A DNA stretch of 64,000 bases from Bog-950 sp046329535 (lineage in GTDB: Bacteria > Bacteroidota > Bacteroidia > Chitinophagales > LD1). Location: the NCBI GenBank assembly GCA_046329535.1, contig JAXLUN010000010.1, positions 1 to 64,000 of the forward strand, given 5' to 3'. Positions 9,105 through 16,524 of the stretch are shown here, in pieces. The first letter of the stretch is position 1. Each line of letters begins with the position of its first letter. Position numbers and translations under genes: made by a program. The notes beneath the pieces were generated by a model, which was not told the origin of the DNA, did no database searches, and saw only the letters and a list, made by a program, of their open reading frames with translations.

Positions 9105-10367
9105 TTATTTTAAACCAAAGGCTTTTTTCACAGCAGTCACCGAGTTCAGTTCTTCCCATGGGAACAACTTCACTTTTACTTTCTTTTCGTTTTTCTTTCC
9201 CTTATTAAACACCTTCTCTACTACCTTGCACTCGCGCCCCATGTGACCGTAAGAAGCAGTTTCCAGATAAATTGGTGTACGCAGATTAAAGCGCTTTTCA
9301 ATAAAGTAAGGGCGCATATCAAATTCGCTCATTTTGGCAATCTTAGCAGCAATCTGACCGTCTGTCATTTTCACCTTAGCCGTGCCGTAAGTGTTTACAA
9401 ACAAACCAACCGGCTGGGCTACACCAATAGCATAGGCTACCTGCACCAAAGCTTCATCGCACACACCGGCAGCAACCAGATGTTTGGCAATGTGACGGGT
9501 TGCGTAAGCAGCCGAGCGATCTACTTTAGAAGGGTCTTTTCCGCTAAATGCTCCGCCACCGTGCGCTCCTTTACCACCATAAGTATCTACAATAATTTTA
9601 CGGCCGGTTAAACCGGTATCTCCGTGCGGACCACCAATAACAAACTTACCGGTAGGGTTTACATGATACTTGATTTTGTTATTAAACAAAGCCTGCACGC
9701 GCTTAGGAAGTTTCTTCATAACCCGCGGAACCAAAATATGGATCACATCATCCTTAATCTTTTTCAACATCACAGCATCTTTACCAAAGTCATCGTGCTG
9801 AGTAGAGATAACGATGGCATCAATACGCAACGGTTTGTTATCATCGCCATACTCAATGGTTACCTGGCTCTTGGCATCGGGACGAAGATAGGTCATCACT
9901 TTGCCTTCTCTGCGAATAGCCGAAAGTTCACGCAGTAAAGTGTGTGCCAACTCAAGCGGCAGCGGCATGTAGTTATCTGTTTCGCGCGATGCGTAACCAA
10001 ACATCATCCCCTGGTCACCGGCACCTTGCTCCTCGGGTTTCTTTCTCTCAACTCCCTGATTGATATCGGCTGATTGTTCGTGAATGGCTGAAAGAATACC
10101 GCAGCTGTTCGCTTCAAACATGTATTCTGCCTTGGTATATCCGATTTTACGAATTACCTCGCGGGCAATTTCCTGCACATCTAAATAAGCCTGAGATTTT
10201 ACTTCACCGGCCAGTACTACCTGACCGGTTGTTACTAAAGTTTCACAGGCAACCTTAGAGGAAGGGTCATAAGCTAGAAACTGGTCAATTAGAGCATCTG
10301 AAATTTGGTCAGCAACTTTATCTGGATGTCCCTCAGATACCGACTCGGATGTAAATAAGTATGGCAT
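9105..10367 (-). CDS. metK: S-adenosylmethionine synthase
   Basis: 420-residue enzyme that makes S-adenosylmethionine from methionine and ATP in the cytosol. The N-terminus LFTSESVSEGHPDKVADQIS carries the ATP-binding histidine. GDQGMMFGYA (about 117-126) is the first PROSITE signature region, and GGAFSGKDPSKVDRSAAYA (about 273-291) holds the phosphate-binding glycine-rich loop and catalytic lysine and aspartate. The length matches Bacteroidota MetK. It is single-copy in the window, has its own promoter candidate (10388-10417) and its own terminator, and lies downstream of the DUF4835 gene across a 110-base gap containing a short inverted repeat (ACCAAC/GTTGGT, 10448-10470). Confidence 0.97.
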   Translation of the reverse strand: MPYLFTSESVSEGHPDKVADQISDALIDQFLAYDPSSKVACETLVTTGQVVLAGEVKSQAYLDVQEIAREVIRKIGYTKAEYMFEANSCGILSAIHEQSADINQGVERKKPEEQGAGDQGMMFGYASRETDNYMPLPLELAHTLLRELSAIRREGKVMTYLRPDAKSQVTIEYGDDNKPLRIDAIVISTQHDDFGKDAVMLKKIKDDVIHILVPRVMKKLPKRVQALFNNKIKYHVNPTGKFVIGGPHGDTGLTGRKIIVDTYGGKGAHGGGAFSGKDPSKVDRSAAYATRHIAKHLVAAGVCDEALVQVAYAIGVAQPVGLFVNTYGTAKVKMTDGQIAAKIAKMSEFDMRPYFIEKRFNLRTPIYLETASYGHMGRECKVVEKVFNKGKKNEKKVKVKLFPWEELNSVTAVKKAFGLK

Positions 10368-10387
10368 GTAAATTTGTTTTAGAGCCG

Positions 10388-10417
10388 TGAAAATAATTAA
10401 ATGTGCGAAAGGGTCAA
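10388..10417 (-). promoter_or_regulatory. Candidate metK promoter
   Basis: On the minus strand TTG, a 19-nt spacer, then TATTTTCA approximate the Bacteroidota TTTG-N19-TAnnTTTG promoter. The -7 box departs from consensus at the second-last and last positions, so support is moderate. Confidence 0.35.
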
Positions 10418-10477
10418 CCCGTGTAAAAAGGGCATTATAGACCTATTACCAACAATTTAAAATAGTTGGTGCTGTGC

Positions 10478-11428
10478 TTAGTTGCGAACTAATTTGTCGT
10501 ACTTCGTAGCGTTTGATGGATCTACTCTTCTTAATACCGTCAAAGCTTTGGCTTTTTCGCTTATGTCTGCACCTGAAAATACATTCACTAACTCATCGCT
10601 CTTTGCCTGAAAAAAAACCGACAGTAGAATGGAGTTTGGATTATCGCGGGCAATTTTATCCAACTTGTCTAAAGCGTTCAAAATATTTTGTCTGGCTAAC
10701 GCGGGTTTCTCGTAAAAGTTATCCATACCTAAAAAGTGATACTCATAAATTGCCTGCTTAAACAACTCATACTTGCTACCCATTAATCCGTTAATGAGCC
10801 AATATCTATTTCTATTGGCTGCACCATCATAAGGTCTCCAGCCTTTGGCATCCGGGGCATTGGTTGGAACGTTATTCATAATCTGCTCGGCCATGGTAAA
10901 GTATTTAGTGCCCCCCCCTTTTGTCATACTCTCGTAATCCAATCCAATCAGAGTATATGCATAGAACCCAAGCAGTGAGGTCAGGTTGGAATTATACTGA
11001 GTTACATTAAATTCCAGAGGTTGGTTTTGCGCGTAGGTAATAATCCAGTCATTGTCAATAAAGTTAAAAACCGGTGAGTTGTATGTGCTGTTAAACGCAG
11101 GGCGCGAAGATTGAATAGTTACTTTGGCTGCATATATATCTTGCGATGGGGAAGATTCTATGTTAACGAAGATGCTGCATTCAATTCTCTCTTCAGTTCC
11201 AAACTGATCAGTTGTCCAGGTCTTTGAATTCATAAACTCATTCAGGGCTGTTTGCATGGTCTGAAAAACACTAGGGTCTACGCCTGTAATTTTTTGAGCA
11301 TTAACAGTTAACTGACACTTCAATTCCTGTGCATTCAGTATTGTTGAAAACCAGGAGATAAAAAGAATCAATGCCCATTTAATTCCTGCGCCCCAAACAA
11401 AATGTAGATTTTTACCTGCTTTTTTCAT
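10478..11428 (-). CDS. DUF4835 family secreted/periplasmic protein
   Basis: 316 residues with a basic N-terminus and a hydrophobic signal segment (about 17-33) ending ILNAQ. The mature part starts with ELKCQLTVNAQKI and contains GLDYESMTKGGGTKYF and RPYDGAANRNRYWL, features I associate with Bacteroidota DUF4835. It begins inside the 3' end of coaB (17-base overlap) and closes the bamD-rpoZ-coaC-coaB-DUF4835 block that I recall as conserved in the phylum. The function is unknown; co-transcription with bamD suggests an envelope role. The coding strand carries an uninterrupted G8 tract (plus-strand C8, about 10911-10918) encoding the GGG of TKGGGT, a potential slippage site. The frame is intact here. 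Confidence 0.85.
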   Translation of the reverse strand: MKKAGKNLHFVWGAGIKWALILFISWFSTILNAQELKCQLTVNAQKITGVDPSVFQTMQTALNEFMNSKTWTTDQFGTEERIECSIFVNIESSPSQDIYAAKVTIQSSRPAFNSTYNSPVFNFIDNDWIITYAQNQPLEFNVTQYNSNLTSLLGFYAYTLIGLDYESMTKGGGTKYFTMAEQIMNNVPTNAPDAKGWRPYDGAANRNRYWLINGLMGSKYELFKQAIYEYHFLGMDNFYEKPALARQNILNALDKLDKIARDNPNSILLSVFFQAKSDELVNVFSGADISEKAKALTVLRRVDPSNATKYDKLVRN

Positions 11429-12062
11429 CCGATATTTTTGAAACGTAATGCACTATATCTTTAGCTACCTCTTTTTTTGACTTTAAGTCAAATTTAGCCA
11501 CATTTCCTGTACGGTCAATGATAGTAATTTTGTTAGTGTCTTTTTGAAAGCCTGCTCCCTCATCCTGCATGGAATTCAAAACAATAAAATCGAAATTCTT
11601 TCTCCACAGTTTATCTCTGGCATTGCTCTCTTCATTGTCGGTTTCCAAAGCGAAGCCCACAATAATCTGATCGGCTCTTTTCTGCATCCCCAATTCAGCG
11701 GCAATATCTTTGGTTTTTATCAATTCAATCGAAAACTCGTTAGTGTTCTTCTTAATCTTTGTTGGGCTTAAAAATTTTGGGGTGTAGTCTGCAACAGCCG
11801 CAGCAAAAACTATAACATCTGCCCAGTCAAAATATTGCGAGCAGGCAGTAAACATTTCTGCTGCTGTTTGGATATAAACCTGTTTAATCGACTGATCATT
11901 CGGCTGAAGGTGGGTGGGGCCTTTTATCAGTATTATCTCGTTGCCAGCCGCAGCAAACTCATCAGCGATAGCAATGCCCATTTTTCCGGAGGAATGATTG
12001 CCAATAAATCGAACAGGGTCTATAGGTTCATGTGTAGGGCCTGCGGTAATCAGTATTTTCAT
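11412..12062 (-). CDS. coaB: Phosphopantothenate-cysteine ligase (CoaB half of split CoaBC)
   Basis: 216 residues from ATG at 12062, chosen because MKILITAGPT is the usual first strand of CoaB domains; the open frame extends further upstream but only over coaC. Visible motifs are DPVRFIGNHSSGKMG (nucleotide and dimer region), AAAVADYTP, and KIKKNTNEFSIELIKTKDI (the CTP-contacting loop). It ligates cysteine to 4'-phosphopantothenate in CoA synthesis. In most bacteria it is fused behind CoaC in one polypeptide. Here the coaC stop and this ATG are separated by only two bases (TGA-AA-ATG) and the frames differ by one. One extra T in the T5 tract just before the coaC stop would fuse them. Genuine split, frameshift and sequence error are all possible. 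Confidence 0.9.
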   Translation of the reverse strand: MKILITAGPTHEPIDPVRFIGNHSSGKMGIAIADEFAAAGNEIILIKGPTHLQPNDQSIKQVYIQTAAEMFTACSQYFDWADVIVFAAAVADYTPKFLSPTKIKKNTNEFSIELIKTKDIAAELGMQKRADQIIVGFALETDNEESNARDKLWRKNFDFIVLNSMQDEGAGFQKDTNKITIIDRTGNVAKFDLKSKKEVAKDIVHYVSKISDEKSR

Positions 12063-12064
12063 TT

Positions 12065-12610
12065 TCAGGAAAAATAATCTTCCAGATGTTGTAAGATATG
12101 CTCCGGTTCGGCCATCCGGCCATCTCCCCATAGGCCGCTGGCTAACTCCCCATGCTCAACCGGTATCAGTATGTTACCATATGAATGAAGTAACTCAATA
12201 TTTCGTTTTACTGCTTTATGCTTCCACATATCTAAATCCATGGCCGGAGCAAAAAACACTGGACACTTGGCCGAAAAATAAGTGGCGAGCAGCATATTGT
12301 CACATATACCATTGGCCATTTTACCAATAGTGTTAGCAGAGGCAGGAGCTATAACAAAAGCATCGGCCCACAAGCCTAACTCAACATGGTTATTCCAGGT
12401 ATTACCATTTGTAGTCAGGTCTGTAATAACTTCGGTTTTGCTGAGGGTAGACAGAGTAAGAGGAGTAATAAATTGAGAAGCCGAAGCAGTGAGTATAATT
12501 TTCACCTCGGCTTCGGCTTTAATCAGGTGGCGGATAATGATGGCTGACTTATAAGCAGCTATAGAACCACAAATACCAAGAACAATTTTTTTTTGATTGA
12601 GATTGCTCAT
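12065..12610 (-). CDS. coaC: Phosphopantothenoylcysteine decarboxylase (CoaC half of split CoaBC)
   Basis: 181-residue HFCD-family flavoprotein. GICGSIAAYKS (12-22) binds FMN phosphate. NNHVELG (73-79) contains the catalytic histidine. APASANTIGKMANGICDNML matches the FMN and trimer region, and PAMDLDMW is the PxMNxxMW motif with Asp for Asn, which I believe is usual in this phylum. GELASGLWGDGRMAEP is the substrate-recognition clamp. The protein ends DYFS at the point where fused CoaBC proteins continue into the CoaB domain. It follows rpoZ by 11 bases. It decarboxylates 4'-phosphopantothenoylcysteine to 4'-phosphopantetheine in CoA synthesis. Confidence 0.93.
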   Translation of the reverse strand: MSNLNQKKIVLGICGSIAAYKSAIIIRHLIKAEAEVKIILTASASQFITPLTLSTLSKTEVITDLTTNGNTWNNHVELGLWADAFVIAPASANTIGKMANGICDNMLLATYFSAKCPVFFAPAMDLDMWKHKAVKRNIELLHSYGNILIPVEHGELASGLWGDGRMAEPEHILQHLEDYFS

Positions 12611-12621
12611 GGAGCAAGAAG

Positions 12622-12963
12622 TTAATTGGCACTAGGTTCATCAATTTCGCGAACGCTCAGCTCATCATTCTGAAACTCTTTAGTTGCCAGAATAGTGGCA
12701 TGTGGAAGTTTTTCATAGAATTTTGAAATTTCTATCTGCTCGCGGTTTTCGTGAATCTCCTCTAGATTGTCGGTATGAGAAGCGAAATCTTCCAATTTAG
12801 CATGAAGTTCCTCCTTAATTTCTCTCGAAATCTGGTTAGCTCTTTTTGACATAGTAAAAATAGCCTGATAAACGTTACCGGCTTGTTTGGCCATTGCCTC
12901 CAGATTTTGAGTTTCAATCAGAGGGTTAATTTGCGTCATCTTGATTTTTTTTACTTTATCCAT
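12622..12963 (-). CDS. rpoZ: RNA polymerase omega subunit, Bacteroidota type
   Basis: 113 residues (105 from the alternative ATG at 12939). ISKRANQI-like (MSKRANQISREIKEEL, about 38-53) is the omega core that clamps the beta-prime C-terminus. NREQIEISKFYEKLPHATI in the C-terminal half is typical of the phylum. The gene overlaps the end of bamD by 8 bases if the first ATG is used. The second ATG, in front of TQINPLIE, gives no overlap and could be the true start. It sits in the conserved bamD-rpoZ-coaBC order. Confidence 0.9.
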   Translation of the reverse strand: MDKVKKIKMTQINPLIETQNLEAMAKQAGNVYQAIFTMSKRANQISREIKEELHAKLEDFASHTDNLEEIHENREQIEISKFYEKLPHATILATKEFQNDELSVREIDEPSAN

Positions 12964-14158
12964 TTGTTTTCAGTTTTTTAATCAGTTCGTTCGAATTATT
13001 ATAAATCCTTTCTGCTTCTTTTATGTAGCGGCTTTTTGGAAATTGGTCGACAAAGTTATAATAAGTTTTCACAGTTTGTTCAAGCGATGGAAGTTTCTCG
13101 GTACTTTTCTTTTCCTCACTTAATAAATAGTTGTTTTTAACAATCATGAAAGTACCCCGTTCAATCCAGAAATTAATCTGGTCGGTTTCATTTTTTTCAA
13201 TAATAGAAGGCAATTGTTTCTTAGCCTCAACAAAAGCGATATTAAAGTATCTTTCCCGGTCTGTAAGTGGTGCTACATCGGCCCAGTCAAATGCTGCTTT
13301 CACGGCTAAGAAGTGCGATTGTTGCTCATATTTTTGAGCTTCGGTGATATACTTACTGTTACTGAATTTGTATTTAAAATCAACGTAGCTTTTAATCACA
13401 TTATTGTATCGCTCCGCTTTTTTAGAAGGGATAGAGTTTTGAGCATATTTATTGCGAGCTTTCACTATCATAAAACTCACTTTTTCACTTTCCTCAATAT
13501 CCGGAAAGTTAACTAAAATGCTCTCGTAAGAGGTCGCTGCGGCCTTGTAATTTTCTGTTTTATAATAGAGCTCTGCTGCGTTTAACGCTTTTTTCTCCAG
13601 TTTTTTGCGCAACTTGGTAATGTTAGCATTGGTTTCTGTTACAAACTGGCTCTCCGGAAACATATTCAGGAAAAACTGATATGCCTCCAAAGCCTTATAG
13701 GTGTAGGTTTGGTCTAAATCAGGCTTGGGCGAAAGCATCTGAAAACTTTTCCCTTGCATGAATAAAGCCTCCTCAGAGTGAATGCTGTTAGGATACAGAT
13801 CGTAGAAATTTTTGAAGTGGTAAGCCGAAATCATGTAATCGCCCTGCTTGTAGTTGGCATTAGAATACATGTAATACAACTCCTCGGTGCTTTCACGCCC
13901 CTTCATTAATCCTATCAACTCCTCCATTACCGGAATACATTTGAAATACTCTTTCTTGTTATACCAGTAAATTGCTTTGTTCTTTTTAAACTCCAAATCG
14001 TTAGACTTCAACACTTTTTCAGGAGTATCGCACGATGAAATGGTGAGCAAAAAACAATATGCTATAGAAATTAAGGTAAACGAAAAAAGACGATAGGTAA
14101 GAGAAGACCGACCGATACCTGTTACCCATGACCTATGTTCAAATGTCTTTTTATTCAT
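12956..14158 (-). CDS. bamD: Outer membrane assembly lipoprotein BamD
   Basis: 400 residues, with a lipobox ISSC (Cys43) after a hydrophobic segment. It is followed by TPR-like helices: AIYWYNKKEYFKCIPVMEEL, YKQGDYMISAYHFKNFYDLYP, SHSEEALF-like and EAYQFFLNMFPES segments, characteristic of BamD/YfiO. The protein is a periplasmic lipoprotein of the beta-barrel assembly machine. An earlier ATG exists at 14170, but a promoter -7 box (TATCTTTG) covers 14168-14175, so transcription should begin after it; the ATG at 14158 is therefore chosen. The region between that ATG and the lipobox is unusually long (about 27 residues) for a lipoprotein. It leads the bamD-rpoZ-coaC-coaB-DUF4835 operon. Confidence 0.9.
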   Translation of the reverse strand: MNKKTFEHRSWVTGIGRSSLTYRLFSFTLISIAYCFLLTISSCDTPEKVLKSNDLEFKKNKAIYWYNKKEYFKCIPVMEELIGLMKGRESTEELYYMYSNANYKQGDYMISAYHFKNFYDLYPNSIHSEEALFMQGKSFQMLSPKPDLDQTYTYKALEAYQFFLNMFPESQFVTETNANITKLRKKLEKKALNAAELYYKTENYKAAATSYESILVNFPDIEESEKVSFMIVKARNKYAQNSIPSKKAERYNNVIKSYVDFKYKFSNSKYITEAQKYEQQSHFLAVKAAFDWADVAPLTDRERYFNIAFVEAKKQLPSIIEKNETDQINFWIERGTFMIVKNNYLLSEEKKSTEKLPSLEQTVKTYYNFVDQFPKSRYIKEAERIYNNSNELIKKLKTNG

Positions 14159-14167
14159 AAAGGCCGG

Positions 14168-14198
14168 CAAAGATAGATTTTTAGGTGGTTTAGCGAAA
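14168..14198 (-). promoter_or_regulatory. Candidate bamD operon promoter
   Basis: On the minus strand TTTC, a 19-nt spacer, then a perfect TAnnTTTG box (TATCTTTG). The box ends 9 bases before the chosen bamD ATG, implying a leader of only a few bases. Confidence 0.55.
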
Positions 14199-14256
14199 TC
14201 TGCCCCATTAAACGATGAAAGGATAAAATATTATGAATCAGGCTATGTGAAAGAGC

Positions 14257-14291
14257 AAAAAAAAGAGCCGGGCCCTGACCCCCGACTCTTT
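14257..14291 (-). terminator. Orphan terminator facing bamD
   Basis: On the minus strand an 11-bp stem with one mismatch (AAAGAGTCGGG / CCGGGCTCTTT-like arms, 8-nt loop) is followed by a run of eight T (overlapping the stem foot). No minus-strand gene lies upstream of it before the divergent fabI start at 14478. It must therefore end a short untranslated transcript or act as an attenuator. The surrounding 14171-14477 gap otherwise holds only the bamD and fabI upstream regions. Confidence 0.6.
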
Positions 14292-14477
14292 AAACTTAAG
14301 CACTATGGTATCTTCTATTACGGTGTGTTTCGGAAAAAGGTTTCACAATCTCTGAAATTTATTTTTCGATAATTTGCAAATATCTGAATAGTAGTGTTTT
14401 ATGACATTCCGAGGCGACTAGATTTTCTTTCCTAAAGGAATTTATATTTTGGCTGCGCATCAAAATCAAGGTTTATC

Positions 14478-15296
14478 ATGAATAATCTTTTAGCCGGTAA
14501 GCGGGGAATTATTTTCGGGGCATTAGATGAAAGTTCCATTGCCTGGAAAGTGGCTCTGAAAGCGCATGAACAAGGCGCCAAATTCGTACTAAGCAATGCT
14601 CCGGTTGCACTAAGAATGGGTGAAATAAACAAGCTGGCCGCTCAATGCGGAACTATAGTAATTTCGGCCGATGCCACTTCGGTAGATGATTTAGAGAAAC
14701 TGGTAGTGCAGGCAACAGAATATTTAGGAGGTAAGCTTGATTTCATTTTGCATTCAATAGGGATGAGCCCGAATGTCAGGAAGGGTAAATCTTACACAGA
14801 CATAAACTATGAATGGATGCAGAAAACGATGGATATATCGGCTTTTTCGCTGCATAAAGTTTTGCAAACCTGTATGAAACAGGATGCCCTGAACGAATGG
14901 GGGAGTGTGGTGGCTCTTACTTACATAGCTGCTCAAAGGGCTTTTCCGGGGTATGGAGATATGGCTGATGCCAAGGCAACTTTGGAATCAATAGTGCGCT
15001 CTTTCGGATACTATTACGGTAATGCCAAAAAAGTAAGGGTTAATTCAGTTTCACAGTCACCAACGGCCACAACTGCCGGTTCAGGTATTAAGGGATTTGA
15101 TTCATTTTTCGGATTTGCCCATAAAACCAGCCCGCTGGGAAATGCTCCGGCAGAAGATTGCGCCAACTATTGTGTAACTCTGTTCAGTGATTTAACCCGT
15201 TATGTAACTATGCAAAACTTGTATCATGACGGAGGGTTTTCAAAAATGGGAATAAACGAAGTAGTGGTGAATGAGTTTAATAAGGGGAAAGAATAG
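14478..15296 (+). CDS. fabI: Enoyl-[acyl-carrier-protein] reductase (NADH)
   Basis: 272-residue short-chain dehydrogenase of the FabI type. The N-terminal cofactor loop is GKRGIIFGALDESSIAW (7-23), HSIGMSP (92-98) is the nucleotide-site strand, and the catalytic Tyr159 and Lys166 lie in YGDMADAK. The loop PTATTAGSGIKGF is the substrate-binding loop that contacts triclosan-like inhibitors in FabI. It performs the last reductive step of each fatty-acid elongation round. It is divergent from the bamD operon and ends at a bidirectional terminator. From memory, fabI is often near the bamD-coaBC-recN block in related genomes. Confidence 0.96.
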   Translation: MNNLLAGKRGIIFGALDESSIAWKVALKAHEQGAKFVLSNAPVALRMGEINKLAAQCGTIVISADATSVDDLEKLVVQATEYLGGKLDFILHSIGMSPNVRKGKSYTDINYEWMQKTMDISAFSLHKVLQTCMKQDALNEWGSVVALTYIAAQRAFPGYGDMADAKATLESIVRSFGYYYGNAKKVRVNSVSQSPTATTAGSGIKGFDSFFGFAHKTSPLGNAPAEDCANYCVTLFSDLTRYVTMQNLYHDGGFSKMGINEVVVNEFNKGKE

Positions 15297-15316
15297 ACGG
15301 AGCAGATAAAAACTAT

Positions 15317-15355
15317 AAATGGCCGAAGAAGTTCTAAAACTTTCTTCGGCCATTT
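15317..15355. terminator. Bidirectional terminator between fabI and the Cys-rich gene
   Basis: A 14-bp stem (AAATGGCCGAAGAA and its complement) encloses a 10-11-nt loop between two converging genes, with T-rich sequence on each outer side. Confidence 0.8.
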
Positions 15356-15376
15356 AATTTTGGAAGTAATTATTAT

Positions 15377-15721
15377 TTACTCCGCTTTCTTTTCAGTAGC
15401 ACCGTGGCTGCAAGATTTTCCATCATGGCTGCAAGCTTGTTTACTTTCATGGCTACAGGTTTTTGCATCGCCACCTTTCTGGCAACAGGCAGCACCACCC
15501 GCACTTTCTTTACTGCACGACTTGGAATCATGTTTGCACTCAGCAGCAGTTTTTCCTTTGCAGCAGGCTTTTGATTCATCGTGTTTATTGGCCGATGCGG
15601 CAGGCTTCGAATCGGCTTTCATAACCGGAGTTGCCTGCTTGGCAGTGGTTGAAGTGTTTTGCTGCGCACTTACAGATAAAATGAAAAATGGCAGGGTAAG
15701 AAGAATTGCTAACTGTTTCAT
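15377..15721 (-). CDS. Secreted Cys/His/Lys-rich small protein, probable metal binder
   Basis: 114 residues. A clear signal peptide (MKQLAILLTLPFFILSVSAQ) is followed by a low-complexity Thr/Ala/Lys stretch. The second half then contains nine cysteines in CCKGK, AECKHD, KSCSKE, AACCQKG, KTCSHE, QACSHDG and KSCSHG motifs, many paired with histidine. Such a composition suggests binding of soft metals such as copper or zinc in the periplasm, but no named family is recognised. The opposite strand is also open over most of this stretch; the signal peptide and the regular Cys spacing favour the minus strand. It converges on fabI and lies just downstream of psd. Confidence 0.75.
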   Translation of the reverse strand: MKQLAILLTLPFFILSVSAQQNTSTTAKQATPVMKADSKPAASANKHDESKACCKGKTAAECKHDSKSCSKESAGGAACCQKGGDAKTCSHESKQACSHDGKSCSHGATEKKAE

Positions 15722-15755
15722 GGTATTTTTTTAAGGTTTAAAATAGGAATATGGT

Positions 15756-16430
15756 TTATTCAGGAAGTGTGCCGATAATGGTAATACCTCCTTTAACTTT
15801 TTGTTTTAAGTCTACTTCAATTTTGGTACCGAGAGGAAGAAATAAATCAACTCTGGAGCCGAATTTAATAAATCCCAGCTCGGCATTTTGCTCTACTTCA
15901 TCGCCTTCATTTAGATACCAGCGTATTTTGCGGGCTAATTTACCGGCTATTTGGCGAACTAATATTTCAGCATCGCTTTCATCATGTTCTAAAACAATGG
16001 TATTGCGCTCATTTTTTTCTGATGATTTAGGATGCCAGGCCACTAAATATTTACCTGGGTGATACTTCTGATATTTAACCACTCCGCTTATCGGGGTTCT
16101 GTTCACATGCACATTAGCCGGGCTCATGAAGATGGAAACCTGAATACGTTTATCTTTAAAATATTCTGTTTCTACCACTTCCTCAATCACCACTACCCGT
16201 CCATCGGCCGGGGCTACTATATGATTATCGCTCGAAAAAAAATTGCGTGTTGGAATACGAAAAAAAGAGGCAAAGGCCAGCAACACCACCAGCGATATGC
16301 CACCGGTGAGGTAATACACGGCTATGTGCCGAAAGTAAACAGCCACAAACGCATTAACAGCTAAAAGAACGATTCCTGAAACCAGCAAAATGCGATGGCC
16401 TTCCTGATGAATCCGGATTCTTTTTTTCAT
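15756..16430 (-). CDS. psd: Phosphatidylserine decarboxylase proenzyme, short (archaeal-type) form
   Basis: 224 residues with two N-terminal membrane spans (about 14-33 and 38-56). The PSD core carries APADGRVV (73-80), SIFMSPANVHVNRTPISG (99-116) and YHPGKYLVAWHPKSSEKNER. The C-terminal GFIKFGSRVDLF holds the Gly191-Ser192 self-cleavage site that creates the pyruvoyl group. The product converts phosphatidylserine to phosphatidylethanolamine in the inner membrane. Directly upstream is cdsA, which makes the CDP-diacylglycerol precursor, so the two form a phospholipid block. An exact-consensus promoter lies 23 bases upstream of the ATG, so it can be expressed independently of cdsA. Confidence 0.93.
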   Translation of the reverse strand: MKKRIRIHQEGHRILLVSGIVLLAVNAFVAVYFRHIAVYYLTGGISLVVLLAFASFFRIPTRNFFSSDNHIVAPADGRVVVIEEVVETEYFKDKRIQVSIFMSPANVHVNRTPISGVVKYQKYHPGKYLVAWHPKSSEKNERNTIVLEHDESDAEILVRQIAGKLARKIRWYLNEGDEVEQNAELGFIKFGSRVDLFLPLGTKIEVDLKQKVKGGITIIGTLPE

Positions 16431-16453
16431 AGATATTTTTAAAAAACAGGCGG

Positions 16454-16484
16454 CAAACCTACATGAATCATTCTAATTACCAAA
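16454..16484 (-). promoter_or_regulatory. psd promoter
   Basis: On the minus strand TTTG, a 19-nt spacer, then TAGGTTTG: an exact match to the Bacteroidota primary sigma consensus, ending 23 bases before the psd ATG. Confidence 0.7.
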
Positions 16485-16524
16485 AGTGTAAAAACAGGAC
16501 AACACTTTAAAAAGTTCAACCTCA

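Noticed and set aside
15360..15734. Plus-strand gene opposite the Cys-rich protein
   Set aside because: The minus-strand product has a clear signal peptide and regular Cys motifs; the plus-strand translation lacks any.
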